A stretch of DNA of 64,000 bases, taken from positions 1,798,001 through 1,862,000 of the forward strand of contig OY969793.1 in assembly GCA_963703145.1 (NCBI GenBank), given 5' to 3'. Below the pieces are notes generated by a model that worked only from the letters and a program-made list of their open reading frames with translations, was not told where the DNA came from and ran no database searches. The stretch is from Bog-756 sp963703145 (GTDB taxonomy: Bacteria > Actinomycetota > Acidimicrobiia > Acidimicrobiales > RAAP-2). The position numbers and the translations under genes were made by a program. Shown in pieces: positions 45,090 to 54,706 of this stretch (the stretch's first letter is position 1; each line of letters opens with the position of its first letter).

Positions 45090-47180
45090 ATGACTCCCTC
45101 ATCCACCCTCGATGTGGCCGCCGCTCCCGACGGGGAGCAGGCCCAAGCCGGACCCAAGCGGCGCTCTGCCGCCTTCGACGGCACCATGGTGCGCCGCGCC
45201 CTGCTCGACTCGGTCACCAAGCTCAGCCCCCGGCACATGGCCCGCAACCCGGTCATGTTCGTCGTGGAGGTGGGGAGCGTGCTCACCACCTTCTACTTCT
45301 TCCGCGACCTGGGCACGTCGTCGTTCCAGGAGAACCTGTTCACCGGGTTGGTCGCCTTGTGGCTGTGGTTCACCGTGGTGTTCGCCAACTTCGCCGAGGC
45401 GGTGGCCGAGGGTCGGGGCAAGGCCCAAGCCGACACCCTGCGCAAGACCCGGGCCGAGACCGTGGCGTATGTCCAGCGGGGGGATGAGACCGTCGAGGTG
45501 CCTTCCAACCAGCTCCAGCTGGGCGACCTGTGCGTCGTGGTGGCAGGACAGCTCATCCCCGGCGACGGGGAGATCATCGATGGGATCGCCACGGTCGACG
45601 AGTCGGCCATCACCGGTGAGTCCGCGCCGGTCATCCGGGAGTCGGGCGGGGACCGTTCGTCGGTCACCGGGGGCACGAGGGTGCTCTCGGACCGACTCGT
45701 GGTGCGTATCACCTCCAAGCCCGGTGAGACGTTCCTCGACCGGATGATCGCGCTGGTCGAGGGAGCCAGCCGCCAGAAGACCCCCAACGAGATCGCGCTC
45801 GACATCCTGCTGGCCGGACTGACCATCATCTTCATGCTGACCGTGGTGACCCTGCAGCCCTTCTCCATCTACTCGGGCGCACCCCAGTCCATCGTGGTGC
45901 TGGTGGCCCTGCTGGTCTGTCTCATCCCCACCACCATCGGCGCCCTGCTGTCGGCCATCGGGATCGCCGGGATGGACCGGCTGGTGCAGCGCAACGTGCT
46001 GGCCATGTCCGGCCGGGCCGTCGAGGCCGCCGGGGACTGCTCGACGCTGCTGCTCGACAAGACCGGCACCATCACCTTCGGCAACCGGCGGGCCACCGAG
46101 TTCTTCCCCATGCCGGGAGTCACGCCCGACGACTTGGCCGCCGCGGTCCTGCTCAGCAGCCTGGCCGACGAGACTCCCGAGGGCCGGTCCATCGTGGAGC
46201 TGGCCGAGGGCCGCTACGGCCAGGTGGCCCAGGACATTCCCGGGGCCGAGCTGGTTCCGTTCACGGCCCAGACCCGGATGAGCGGCCTGGACGTCGACGG
46301 CCGCTCCATCCGCAAGGGTGCGGCCGACTCCGTGCGCCGATGGGTCGAGAGCCAGGGCGGCACCAGCCCGGCTGAGCTGTCCCCGGTGGTGGAGTCCATC
46401 GCCACGGCCGGTGGCACACCCCTGGTGGTGGCCGAGGGGACCCGGGTCCTCGGCGTGGTCCAGTTGAAGGACGTGGTGAAGCCGGGCATCGCCGAGAAGT
46501 TCGCCGAGATGCGTCAGATGGGCATCCGGACGGTGATGATCACCGGCGACAACCCGCTCACCGCGGCAGCCATCGCCGAGGAGGCCGGCGTCGACGACTT
46601 TCTGGCCGAGGCCACCCCCGAAGACAAGATGGCCCTCATCAAAAAGGAGCAGTCCGGTGGTCACCTGGTGGCGATGACCGGGGACGGCACCAATGACGCA
46701 CCGGCCCTGGCCCAGGCCGACGTGGGTGTGGCCATGAACAGCGGGACCCAGGCCGCCAAGGAGGCCGGCAACATGGTCGACCTCGACTCCAACCCCACCA
46801 AGCTCATCGACATCGTGGAGATCGGCAAGCAGATGCTGATCACCCGGGGATCGCTGACCACCTTTTCCATCACCAACGACGTGGCCAAGTTCTTCGCCAT
46901 CATCCCGGCCATGTTCATCGGTGTGTTCCCCGCCCTCAACACCTTGAACGTCATGCACCTGAGCTCGCCGCACAGCGCCATCTTGTCCGCCGTGATCTTC
47001 AACGCCCTGATCATCGTGGCCCTGATCCCGCTGGCGCTCCGCGGCGTCAAGTTCCGGGCCGCGGGTGCCGCGGCCGTGCTGCGGCGCAACATGCTCATCT
47101 ACGGACTGGGCGGCTTCATCATCCCCTTCATCGGGATCAAGGTCATCGACATCATCATCACCGCGATGGGAGTCAAGTAA
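45090..47180 (+). CDS. kdpB: Potassium-transporting ATPase subunit B, P-type ATPase
   Basis: 696 aa from the ATG at 45090 with AAGGAGA upstream. Phosphorylated Asp323 in LLLDKTGTITFGN, actuator ESAITGESAPV, and hinge GDGTNDAPALAQADVG. The KdpB-type N-terminus and six to seven TM helices are intact. One-base overlap with kdpC (TAATG). Confidence 0.97.
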   Translation: MTPSSTLDVAAAPDGEQAQAGPKRRSAAFDGTMVRRALLDSVTKLSPRHMARNPVMFVVEVGSVLTTFYFFRDLGTSSFQENLFTGLVALWLWFTVVFANFAEAVAEGRGKAQADTLRKTRAETVAYVQRGDETVEVPSNQLQLGDLCVVVAGQLIPGDGEIIDGIATVDESAITGESAPVIRESGGDRSSVTGGTRVLSDRLVVRITSKPGETFLDRMIALVEGASRQKTPNEIALDILLAGLTIIFMLTVVTLQPFSIYSGAPQSIVVLVALLVCLIPTTIGALLSAIGIAGMDRLVQRNVLAMSGRAVEAAGDCSTLLLDKTGTITFGNRRATEFFPMPGVTPDDLAAAVLLSSLADETPEGRSIVELAEGRYGQVAQDIPGAELVPFTAQTRMSGLDVDGRSIRKGAADSVRRWVESQGGTSPAELSPVVESIATAGGTPLVVAEGTRVLGVVQLKDVVKPGIAEKFAEMRQMGIRTVMITGDNPLTAAAIAEEAGVDDFLAEATPEDKMALIKKEQSGGHLVAMTGDGTNDAPALAQADVGVAMNSGTQAAKEAGNMVDLDSNPTKLIDIVEIGKQMLITRGSLTTFSITNDVAKFFAIIPAMFIGVFPALNTLNVMHLSSPHSAILSAVIFNALIIVALIPLALRGVKFRAAGAAAVLRRNMLIYGLGGFIIPFIGIKVIDIIITAMGVK

Positions 47181-47971
47181 TGCGACGTCAACTGATCACC
47201 TCGGTGGCCATGATCATCGTGCTGACCGTGCTGTGCGGACTGGCTTTCTCCCTGGCCATGACCGGCATCGGCGAGGTGGCCTTCGGGCACCAGGCCAACG
47301 GCTCGATCGTCGACCAGCACGGCAAGGCCGTCGGCTCCTCGCTGATCGGCCAGGGCTTCACCGACGCCAAGGGCAACCCCATCGCCAAGTACTTCCAGAG
47401 CCGGCCATCCGAGGCGGTGACCTCGTCGGAGACCGACAACATCACCGTCGGCGAGTCGTCCAACCTCGGTCCGTCCAATCCCCTCCTGATCGGGTTCGTG
47501 CCCCGGGTCAACACGGTGGGCCTGGACGGCAACAAGTCACTGACCAATCCCTTCGCCACACCGGCTGACCCGTTCTGCGTGCCGGTCGACACCACGTCGG
47601 CCGCCGCTCCGGTGGTCGATCCCACACCGGGCCAGGAGTACGCCAAGAACCACGATGGCACCTACGTCTGCGACCCCAACACGGTCCCCGAGCGGGCCAT
47701 CGCCTACCGCCAGGAGTTCGGGCTGGCGCCCGATGCCACAGTGCCGGTCGATGCCGTGACCGCCTCGGCGTCGGGCCTCGACCCCGACATCTCCATCGCC
47801 AACGCCCGGATCCAGGCTCCCACCGTGGCCCGGGCGCGGGGCCTGGCTCTGGCCACCGTGCTCCAGCTGGTCCAGGCCAACACCACGGGGCGTAGCCTGG
47901 GGGTGCTGGGCGACCCCGGGGTAAACGTCCTGACCCTCAACCTCGCCCTGGACAACCAGTCGGCGCGCTAG
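47180..47971 (+). CDS. kdpC: Potassium-transporting ATPase subunit C, long form
   Basis: 263 aa, clearly longer than the usual ~190-200. N-terminal TM (ITSVAMIIVLTVLCGLAFSLAMTG), FGHQANGSIV and GSSLIGQGF, YFQSRPSEA and the ASASGLDPDISIANARIQAPTVA block are classical. The extra residues lie around 115-175 and include two Cys (DPFCVPV, YVCDPN). C-terminal region follows normally. kdpA-B-C are translationally coupled. Confidence 0.94.
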   Translation: MRRQLITSVAMIIVLTVLCGLAFSLAMTGIGEVAFGHQANGSIVDQHGKAVGSSLIGQGFTDAKGNPIAKYFQSRPSEAVTSSETDNITVGESSNLGPSNPLLIGFVPRVNTVGLDGNKSLTNPFATPADPFCVPVDTTSAAAPVVDPTPGQEYAKNHDGTYVCDPNTVPERAIAYRQEFGLAPDATVPVDAVTASASGLDPDISIANARIQAPTVARARGLALATVLQLVQANTTGRSLGVLGDPGVNVLTLNLALDNQSAR

Positions 47972-48015
47972 GCGCCGCTGGCAGGACGAGCCGGACGAGC
48001 AGGAGGCCTGGATAG

Positions 48016-50658
48016 GTGGCACGGGGGAAGCTGCGGCTCTATCTCGGTGCCGCCCCGGGGGTGGGCAAGACCTACGCCATGCTCAACGAGGGCTGGCGGC
48101 GCAAGGAGCGCGGCACCGATGTGGTGATCGGGTGGGTCGAGGAGCACGGTCGCCCGCAGACCGACGCCCAGATCCGCGACCTCGAGATCTTCCCGCGGGT
48201 CACCGTCGACTACCGCGGCCAGGCCTTCGAGGAGATGGACCTGGAGGGGCTGTTGGCCCGCAAGCCGGAGTTGCTGCTGGTCGACGAGCTGGCCCGCTCC
48301 AACGTCCCCGGGGCCCGGCACGCCAAGCGCTGGCAGGACGTCGACGAGTTGCTCGACGCCGGCATCAACGTCATCTCGACGGTAAACCTCCAGCACCTCG
48401 AGTCGCTGAACGACGTGGTCGAGCGGATCACCGGGGTGGTCCAGCGCGAGACCGTACCGGACCGGGTGGTCCGCACCGCCAACCAGCTGGAGCTGGTCGA
48501 CATGGCCCCCGAGGCCCTGCGCCGGCGCCTGGCCCACGGGAACGTCTATCCGCCCGAGCGGATCGACACCGCGCTCGGGAACTACTTCCGAACCGGGAAC
48601 CTCACCGCACTGCGCGAGCTGGCCCTTCTGTGGATGGCCGACCGGGTCGACGAGGAGCTGAACGACTACCGCGAGCGGCACAACATCGCCGCCCCCTGGG
48701 AGACCAAGGAGCGGGTGGTGGTCTCCCTCACCGGGTCTCGGGGCAGCACGGTCCTGATCCGGCGGGCCGCCCGCATGGCCATGCGGACCAAGGCGGAGCT
48801 GGTCGGCGTCCACGTGCGCACCGACGACGGCCTGACCGAGGCGAGCAGTCAGGGCCTGCTCCAGAACCGGGCCCTCCTCGATGATCTCGGTGGCCGCTAT
48901 GTCGAGGTAGTGGGGGCCGACGTGGCCCCGGCCCTGGTCCAGGTGGCCGAAGCGGAGAATGCCACCCAGTTGGTGATGGGGGCCACCCATCGCAGCCGGC
49001 TCACCGAGTTCGTCCGCGGCTCGGTGATCAACTCGGTGATCCGGGCGGCCGGTGGCTCGCTCGACGTCCATGTCATCGCCACTGATCCAGCCCTCTTCGA
49101 CTCCGATGAGGACGCCGGCGGCACCGAGGCCACGGGTCCGACCCGCCGGGTGGGCGCCACCATCGCCCGGCGTCGGCGTCGGCTCCTGTCCCCGCTGTCG
49201 GCCCGCCGGCGGTTGGCCGCCGTCCTCATCGGGCTGATCGGGTTCCCCCTGCTCACCGTGATCCTGACCTCGAGCGGTGACCACGCCGATCTGGCCACCG
49301 CCCTCAGCTCGTACCTGGTGTTGGTGGTCGTGGTGGCCGCCACCGGTGGCATCTGGATCGCCGCCGTGGCGGCTCTCGCCGGATTCCTCCTGTCGAACTA
49401 CTACTTCGCCCCGCCGGTGCACACCTTCACCATCGCCGACGCCCGGGACATCTTGGCCCTGGTGATGTTCCTGGTGACGGCCGGGGTGGTCAGCGTCCTG
49501 GTGGACCTGTCGGCCCGGACCACGGCCACCGCCATCCGGGCCCGGTCCGACGCCCGGATGCTGGCCCGGGTGGCCGGCCGCATGGTGGCGCCCGAGGGCA
49601 ACCCGCTGCCCGCCCTGTTGGAGGAGCTGATGGTGGCGTTCCGGTTGGAGGCCGCAGCCGTCCTGCGGGGCGCAGGCGACGACGGGGAGCGCCTGACGTC
49701 ATCGGCGTGGTCGACGGTGGCCAGTGCCGGTATCGAGCCACCCCGCACACCGGATGAGGCGACCGTGGTCCTGCCCCTCACCGACCGCGAGCGCCTGGCC
49801 CTGCGCGGGCCGGGACTGAGTGCGGAGGACCGCGACATCCTGGCCGCCTTCGCCGCCCAACTGTCCACCGCCCTGCAGAGCGATCGGCTCCACGCCGAGG
49901 CGGCCGAGGCCGAGTCGCTGGCCCGGGCCAACCAGCTGCGCTCCGCGCTGTTGGCCGCGGTGAGCCACGACCTGCGCACCCCGCTGGCGTCGATCAAGGC
50001 CGCCTCGTCCAGCCTCCTCTCCGACCAGTTGGCCTTCGGTCCCGAAGAGACCCACATCCTGCTGCGCACGATCGACGACGAGTCTGACCGGTTGAACAGC
50101 CTGGTGGAGAATCTGCTCGACATGAGCCGCCTCCAGACCGGCTCCATGGACGTCCTCCACCAGAGCACCAGTGTGGGCGAGCTGATCGAGACGGCCATCG
50201 ACAGCCTCGGCCCGCGTGGTAACCAGGTCGAGGTGGAGGTTCCCCCCGGACTGCCCCGGCTGCACACCGATCCGGTGCTGCTGGAGCGGGCCGTGGCCAA
50301 CCTCATCGACAACGCCCTCATCCACGCAGGTGGTGACGGGCTGCGGGTCGAGGCCGGCGCGGTGGCCGGACGGGTGGACATCCGGGTGATCGACCGGGGC
50401 CCCGGGATCCGGCGAGAGGACCGTGACCGGGTCTTCCGCCCGTTCCAACGCCTGGGCGATTCGGAGAACCGGGTCGGGGTGGGCCTGGGGCTCGCCGTGG
50501 CCCGAGGCTTCGTGGAGGCGGTCGGCGGCGAGCTCGACGTGGACGACACTCCCGGCGGCGGCTGCACCATGGTGGTCCGGCTGCCGGCGGACGTCCCTGC
50601 CGGTGGGCCGGTCGACTTCGGAGTCGGGGCCATGCCCCAGGCGGAATCGACCCCGTGA
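48016..50658 (+). CDS. kdpD: Sensor histidine kinase KdpD
   Basis: 880 aa from a GTG at 48016. Order: KdpD N-terminal ATPase-like domain with GAAPGVGKTYAML, USP domain (about 235-365, SLTGSRGSTVLIRRAA), DUF4118 with four TM helices (about 390-500), GAF-like region, HisKA with phospho-acceptor His651 (VSHDLRTPLASI), and HATPase with NLIDNALIHAGG and DRGPGIRREDRD. Senses K+ limitation and phosphorylates KdpE. Stop overlaps kdpE by 4 bp. Confidence 0.96.
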   Translation: MARGKLRLYLGAAPGVGKTYAMLNEGWRRKERGTDVVIGWVEEHGRPQTDAQIRDLEIFPRVTVDYRGQAFEEMDLEGLLARKPELLLVDELARSNVPGARHAKRWQDVDELLDAGINVISTVNLQHLESLNDVVERITGVVQRETVPDRVVRTANQLELVDMAPEALRRRLAHGNVYPPERIDTALGNYFRTGNLTALRELALLWMADRVDEELNDYRERHNIAAPWETKERVVVSLTGSRGSTVLIRRAARMAMRTKAELVGVHVRTDDGLTEASSQGLLQNRALLDDLGGRYVEVVGADVAPALVQVAEAENATQLVMGATHRSRLTEFVRGSVINSVIRAAGGSLDVHVIATDPALFDSDEDAGGTEATGPTRRVGATIARRRRRLLSPLSARRRLAAVLIGLIGFPLLTVILTSSGDHADLATALSSYLVLVVVVAATGGIWIAAVAALAGFLLSNYYFAPPVHTFTIADARDILALVMFLVTAGVVSVLVDLSARTTATAIRARSDARMLARVAGRMVAPEGNPLPALLEELMVAFRLEAAAVLRGAGDDGERLTSSAWSTVASAGIEPPRTPDEATVVLPLTDRERLALRGPGLSAEDRDILAAFAAQLSTALQSDRLHAEAAEAESLARANQLRSALLAAVSHDLRTPLASIKAASSSLLSDQLAFGPEETHILLRTIDDESDRLNSLVENLLDMSRLQTGSMDVLHQSTSVGELIETAIDSLGPRGNQVEVEVPPGLPRLHTDPVLLERAVANLIDNALIHAGGDGLRVEAGAVAGRVDIRVIDRGPGIRREDRDRVFRPFQRLGDSENRVGVGLGLAVARGFVEAVGGELDVDDTPGGGCTMVVRLPADVPAGGPVDFGVGAMPQAESTP

Positions 50659-51383
50659 GCCCGACGGGGAGCTCTCCGGAGCGGGGCGACGGGACGTCGG
50701 GGGAGTCCGGCATCAAGGTCCTCGTCTGTGACGACGACGCGTCGCTGCTCCGGGCTCTGTCCATCAGCCTCGGGGCACGCGGCTACGAGGTCATCGTGGC
50801 CCGGTCCGGCGAGGAGTGCCTGGACCGGGTGGCTCATCGGCACCCCGACGTCGTGCTGCTCGACCTCGGCCTTCCCGGCATCGACGGGGTCGAGGTCATC
50901 CGCGGCATCCGCGGCTGGAGCTCGATCCCCATCATCGTGCTGTCGGCCCGGCACCAGAGTGTGAGCAAGGTCGAGGCCCTCGACGCCGGTGCCGACGACT
51001 ACGTGACCAAGCCCTTCGGCATGGACGAGTTGCTGGCCCGGCTGCGGGCCGCCCTGCGACGGACCACGCCGGTGGACGAGGACCCCCAAGTGGTGGCCGA
51101 GGGGTTCACCGTGGACCTGGCGGCCAAGCGGGTGGTCAAGGACGGTGAGCACGTCCATCTGACCCCGAAGGAGTGGGACCTGGTCGAGGTGCTGGTCCGG
51201 AACCCGGGACGCCTCGTATCCCAGCACCAGCTCCTAAACGACGTGTGGGGCCCGGGGTACGAGACCGAGTCGGAGTACCTCCGGGTCCTGATGGGCCGGG
51301 TTCGTCGCAAGCTCGAGGTCGACCACTCCCGGCCTCGCCACTTCCGCACCGAGCCGGGTATGGGCTACCGCTTCGAGCCCTGA
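50655..51383 (+). CDS. kdpE: Response regulator KdpE (OmpR family)
   Basis: 242 aa. GTG start inside the kdpD stop (GTGA). Receiver with acidic pocket VCDDDASL, phospho-acceptor Asp70 (VVLLDLGLPG) and Lys in DYVTKPFGMDE. OmpR winged helix with LTPKEWDLVEVLVRNPGR and GMGYRFEP at the end. Should control the kdpFABC promoter, possibly through the repeat at 42091. Confidence 0.96.
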   Translation: MSPTGSSPERGDGTSGESGIKVLVCDDDASLLRALSISLGARGYEVIVARSGEECLDRVAHRHPDVVLLDLGLPGIDGVEVIRGIRGWSSIPIIVLSARHQSVSKVEALDAGADDYVTKPFGMDELLARLRAALRRTTPVDEDPQVVAEGFTVDLAAKRVVKDGEHVHLTPKEWDLVEVLVRNPGRLVSQHQLLNDVWGPGYETESEYLRVLMGRVRRKLEVDHSRPRHFRTEPGMGYRFEP

Positions 51384-51406
51384 GGGACCGGCGGCCTCCC
51401 CGTAGG

Positions 51407-52492
51407 ATGGCCGGCATGGAGCGGGCCACGGTCGATGTCTACGATGAGCGGGGACTCGACTGGGCGGCCAGCCATGCCACGGCCGGCCAGCGTGTGGCGG
51501 CCGAGTCGTTCGCCCAGCGGGTGGACGCCGGCCGTCTGCGCCTCGACGCCGGCTGCGGTGCCGGGCGGTACCTCCCCCATCTCGGTGCACCGGTGCTGGC
51601 CCTCGACGCCTCGCCGGTGATGTTGGAGGCGTGCCGCCGCAGGGAACCGGGCGCCCTCTACGTCCAGGCCGATCTGGAGCACCTGCCCTTCGCCCGCCAC
51701 AGCGTCGGCGGGGCATGGTCGTGGATGTCGCACCTCCACGTGCCGAGCACCCGACTGCCCCTGGCGCTCTGGGACCTCCACCGGGTGCTGGACGTCGGGG
51801 CACCCTTCGACCTCCAGGTGCTGGCCGGCGAGTACGAGGGCGACGATCTGCCCGGCGACACCGTGGGGGGCCGGTACTTCGCCGGCTGGACGCCCGAACG
51901 GCTGATCGACCAGCTCGTCGGCGCGGGGTTCGAGGTCGATCCCGGATCGGTGGAAGTGTCCGGGGACGAGCTGCGCCTGACCTCGACCCGGGCCCACACA
52001 CTGGCCGACACCGTCGGACCCGGCATGCGCCTGCTCGTCTGCGGCGTGAACCCCTCGCCGTACTCGGCCGACCTGGGTGTGGGTTACGGCCGTCCGGGCA
52101 ACCGCTTCTGGCCCGCCGTGCTGGCCGCCGGCATCGTCGAGCGGGACCGCGACCCGGTCGATGCCCTGGTGTCCCACGGCATGGGCATGACCGACTTCGT
52201 CAAGCGGGCCACCCGCACCGCAGCCGAGGTGACCCCCGAGGAGTACCGGCACGGCTTCACCCGGGTCGAGGCGTTGGTCGAGTGGCTGCGGCCGGGGACG
52301 GTCTGCTTCACCGGGCTGTCGGGCTGGCGGTCGGTGGTCAACCCGAAGGCCGGAGCCGGCGTCCAGCCCGAGACCATCGGTGGCCGTCCCGTCTATGTCG
52401 TGCCCTCGACCAGCGGGCTGAACGCCCGCACCCCCCTCGACGAGCTGGTCCGGCACTTCGAGGGCGCAGCCGAGCTGGCCGACCGCGCCTGA
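51407..52492 (+). CDS. Fusion of SAM-dependent methyltransferase and Mug/TDG-type uracil-DNA glycosylase
   Basis: 361 aa from the ATG at 51407 (ATG at 51416 possible). Residues 1-205 are a class I methyltransferase: LDAGCGAGRYLPHL (46-59), ALDASPVMLEACR, VQADLEHLPFA. Residues about 208-361 are a family 2 uracil-DNA glycosylase (Mug/TDG): LLVCGVNPSPYSADLGVG with the catalytic Asn214 and GYGRPGNRFW, later VCFTGLSGWRSVVNPKAG and VPSTSGLNA. One reading frame without interruption. I know Mug as a single-domain protein; an N-terminal methyltransferase is unusual. Twenty-three bp after kdpE, probably incidental. Confidence 0.88.
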   Translation: MAGMERATVDVYDERGLDWAASHATAGQRVAAESFAQRVDAGRLRLDAGCGAGRYLPHLGAPVLALDASPVMLEACRRREPGALYVQADLEHLPFARHSVGGAWSWMSHLHVPSTRLPLALWDLHRVLDVGAPFDLQVLAGEYEGDDLPGDTVGGRYFAGWTPERLIDQLVGAGFEVDPGSVEVSGDELRLTSTRAHTLADTVGPGMRLLVCGVNPSPYSADLGVGYGRPGNRFWPAVLAAGIVERDRDPVDALVSHGMGMTDFVKRATRTAAEVTPEEYRHGFTRVEALVEWLRPGTVCFTGLSGWRSVVNPKAGAGVQPETIGGRPVYVVPSTSGLNARTPLDELVRHFEGAAELADRA

Positions 52493-52534
52493 CCGGTCGG
52501 TAGGCCAGGCACCGGCCGGATGGGACGCCCGAGG

Positions 52535-52948
52535 TCAGTGGGCCCACGGCCCGACGCCGCCGATGCGGTGCGGGGTGATGCGCAGGACATAGCCCAGAGT
52601 GGGATCGTCGACGGGAGGGAAGACGACCTCGGGTCCTAGATAGACATGGGCCAGCCGCTGCAGTAACGGCGCGGCCCCACCCTCGACCACCTCTGCGGAA
52701 CCCTGCACGACGAGATAGTGGTCGAGCCCATGGTCATCGCGGCCTTCGGCCTCGATCGAGAGTGCCACCCGGGGGTCGCGCCGCACATTGTCCACCTTGC
52801 GCCACACCGCCATATGGCCGGACACGATCTGGTCCCCGTCCACGCCCACCCAGACCGCGGACACCTGCGGGCTGCCGTCGGGATTGAGGGTCACCAGATG
52901 GGCCAGCCGCCCAGCGGTCACGACGGAGGCGACCAGGCCGTCGAGCAT
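52535..52948 (-). CDS. PPOX-class (F420/FMN-binding split-barrel) oxidoreductase
   Basis: 137 aa from the ATG at 52948. GRLAHLVTLNPDGSPQVSAVWVGVDGDQ and WRKVDNVRRDPRVALSIE are the PPOX/Rv1155-like flavin-fold marks. Probably uses F420 or FMN. Its start lies 6 bp after the ABM gene, so one operon. Confidence 0.88.
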   Translation of the reverse strand: MLDGLVASVVTAGRLAHLVTLNPDGSPQVSAVWVGVDGDQIVSGHMAVWRKVDNVRRDPRVALSIEAEGRDDHGLDHYLVVQGSAEVVEGGAAPLLQRLAHVYLGPEVVFPPVDDPTLGYVLRITPHRIGGVGPWAH

Positions 52949-52953
52949 TGCGC

Positions 52954-53256
52954 TCAGCGCCCCATCCCGGCCACGGCCACGAAGTGGTCGACCACCGGAG
53001 GCGACTCGAAGTACGGCCCGATGAGCTCGCGCCAGCGGGTGAACGCTTCGGACTGGCGGAACCCCTCCACGTGGTCCTCCAGGGTCTCCCACTCGACCAG
53101 CAAGAGGTAGCGGTCCGGAGCCTCAACCCCCCGCTCCAGGGTCAGGGACACGAATCCCGGGCTGGCGGCGATCACGGCGCGGGCCCGGCCCAGGGCCTCC
53201 TCGAACTGGTCGGCCGTGCCCGGCCGGACGTTGATCAGTGCGTGCTCGAGGACCAT
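52954..53256 (-). CDS. Antibiotic biosynthesis monooxygenase (ABM) domain protein
   Basis: 100 aa ferredoxin-like barrel: EHALINVRPGTADQFEEALG, FVSLTLERGVEAPDRYLLLVEWETLEDH, FRQSEAFTRWRELI, ending in FVAVAG. No heme or quinone site can be proposed. Operon with the PPOX gene. Confidence 0.88.
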   Translation of the reverse strand: MVLEHALINVRPGTADQFEEALGRARAVIAASPGFVSLTLERGVEAPDRYLLLVEWETLEDHVEGFRQSEAFTRWRELIGPYFESPPVVDHFVAVAGMGR

Positions 53257-53349
53257 GCGATGAAGCTACCGGCGTCGCCTGTGGAATACCAGGGTCACAG
53301 CCCCGGTTGCAGCAGAGGAGCGGGAGAGCGCCCGCACGAAGGAGTAACG

Positions 53350-54060
53350 GTGAAGGTTGAGATCTGGTCCGATGTGGTGTGCCCCTGGTGTTACGTCGGA
53401 AAGCGGCACTTCGAAGAGGCCCTGTCCCGGTTCGGCCATGCCGACCAGGTGTCCGTGGAGTGGCGGAGCTTCGAGCTGGACCCGTCGACGCCGGCACGGG
53501 TGGACCTGCCTATGGCCACCATCCTCGAGCGCAAGTACGGGATGACCGCCGAGCAGGCCCGGGCGGCCAACCAGCAGATGACCGATCTGGCGGCGTCGGT
53601 GGGACTCGAGTACCACCTCGACACCGTCCAGGTGGGCAACACCTTCGACGCCCACCGGCTGATCCACCTGGCCGCCACCCACGGGCTGGGTGACGCCATG
53701 AAGGAGCGTCTGTTCGCCGCCTACTTCACCGAGGGTGCCTTGCCGAGCGATCACGAGACCCTCGTGAAGCTGGCCACCGAGATAGGGCTGGACGCCGCAG
53801 AGGTCGACGCGGCCCTCGCCGGCGACGCCTTCGCCGCCGACGTGCGCCACGACGAAGCCCGGGCCACCTCCCTCGGCGTCAGCGGGGTGCCATTCTTCGT
53901 CATCGACGAGGCCTACGGCGTGTCCGGGGCCCAGCCACCCGAGGTCCTCCTCGGCGCCCTGGAGCAGGCCTGGTCCGAGACCCATCCACTCACCGTGATC
54001 GGTAGCGAGGACCGGCGTGGCGACGGGGGTGGGTGCAGCGACGGCGCCTGCGCCATCTGA
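53350..54060 (+). CDS. DsbA/FrnE family oxidoreductase
   Basis: 236 aa from a GTG at 53350 with AAGGAG upstream. VKVEIWSDVVCPWC supplies CPWC at 11-14; GVPFFVIDEAYGVSGAQP is the cis-Pro loop and helix. No signal peptide, so cytosolic as in FrnE. A Cys-rich tail (GGGCSDGACAI) could bind metal or form disulfides. 2-hydroxychromene-isomerase-like role is an alternative. Confidence 0.92.
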   Translation: MKVEIWSDVVCPWCYVGKRHFEEALSRFGHADQVSVEWRSFELDPSTPARVDLPMATILERKYGMTAEQARAANQQMTDLAASVGLEYHLDTVQVGNTFDAHRLIHLAATHGLGDAMKERLFAAYFTEGALPSDHETLVKLATEIGLDAAEVDAALAGDAFAADVRHDEARATSLGVSGVPFFVIDEAYGVSGAQPPEVLLGALEQAWSETHPLTVIGSEDRRGDGGGCSDGACAI

Positions 54061-54129
54061 CCGACCCGCCCGGTTGATCGGGGTGCGGGTGTCCGCTCCC
54101 CGGGCGACCAGAGCCTGAACAGCCCGGGA

Positions 54130-54558
54130 TCAGCTCCGAAGCTGGCCGTAGGCGTAGGTGGCGGTCAACGTGGCAACAATACGACCCTGGTCCACCATGG
54201 CCCGGCGGAATTCATCCCAGTCGGGGTGCTCGCCGCGCCCCAGGCGGTACAGCTCGACCAACTCGTCGACGACGGCGTCGCCGGGGGCGGCGGCCACCGG
54301 CGACAGCGCCACCGTGCCGTCCAGGACGGCGTACTCCCAGAAATCGGCGGAGGTCACGTGGAGCTGGGCCCGCGGGTCCCTGCGCAGATTGGTGGTCTTG
54401 GCCCGGCTGTCGGTGACCGAGATCCGGACGGTGGCTGCCGGACCGGGGAGGTAGAGGATGTTGGAGAGTTGGGGCCGACCATCAGCGCGCAGCGTGACCA
54501 GGACACCCTGGTTGTGCTGCGCCGCAAAGGCCGACGCGTCGTCCAGTGGGAGAGCCAT
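54130..54558 (-). CDS. PPOX-class F420-dependent oxidoreductase
   Basis: 142 aa from the ATG at 54558. NQGVLVTLRADGRPQLSNILYLPG, SRAKTTNLRRDPRAQLHV and LVELYRLGRGEHPDWDEFRRAM fit the actinobacterial F420-binding split-barrel group. Unrelated in operon to the first PPOX gene; divergent from the lumazine synthase gene. Confidence 0.88.
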   Translation of the reverse strand: MALPLDDASAFAAQHNQGVLVTLRADGRPQLSNILYLPGPAATVRISVTDSRAKTTNLRRDPRAQLHVTSADFWEYAVLDGTVALSPVAAAPGDAVVDELVELYRLGRGEHPDWDEFRRAMVDQGRIVATLTATYAYGQLRS

Positions 54559-54706
54559 GCACCCACCGTACCGGGAGCGGTCCCGGCGCGGTCGTGTCCT
54601 GAAGGCCGGCCTGCCCGGACGGTCGCTGGTGGCCACAGCACCGGCCGGGCCACCCGATCTACGCTCCAGGCAGCGATGCACCGGTTCATCGGCGAATGGA
54701 GGCCAC

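Noticed and set aside
43361..46973. Long minus-strand frames over kdpA and kdpB
   Set aside because: Low-complexity GC artefacts opposite unmistakable Kdp genes.
47968..51227. Minus-strand frames of 484 and 608 residues over kdpD/kdpE
   Set aside because: Shadows; no family resemblance, strong biased composition.
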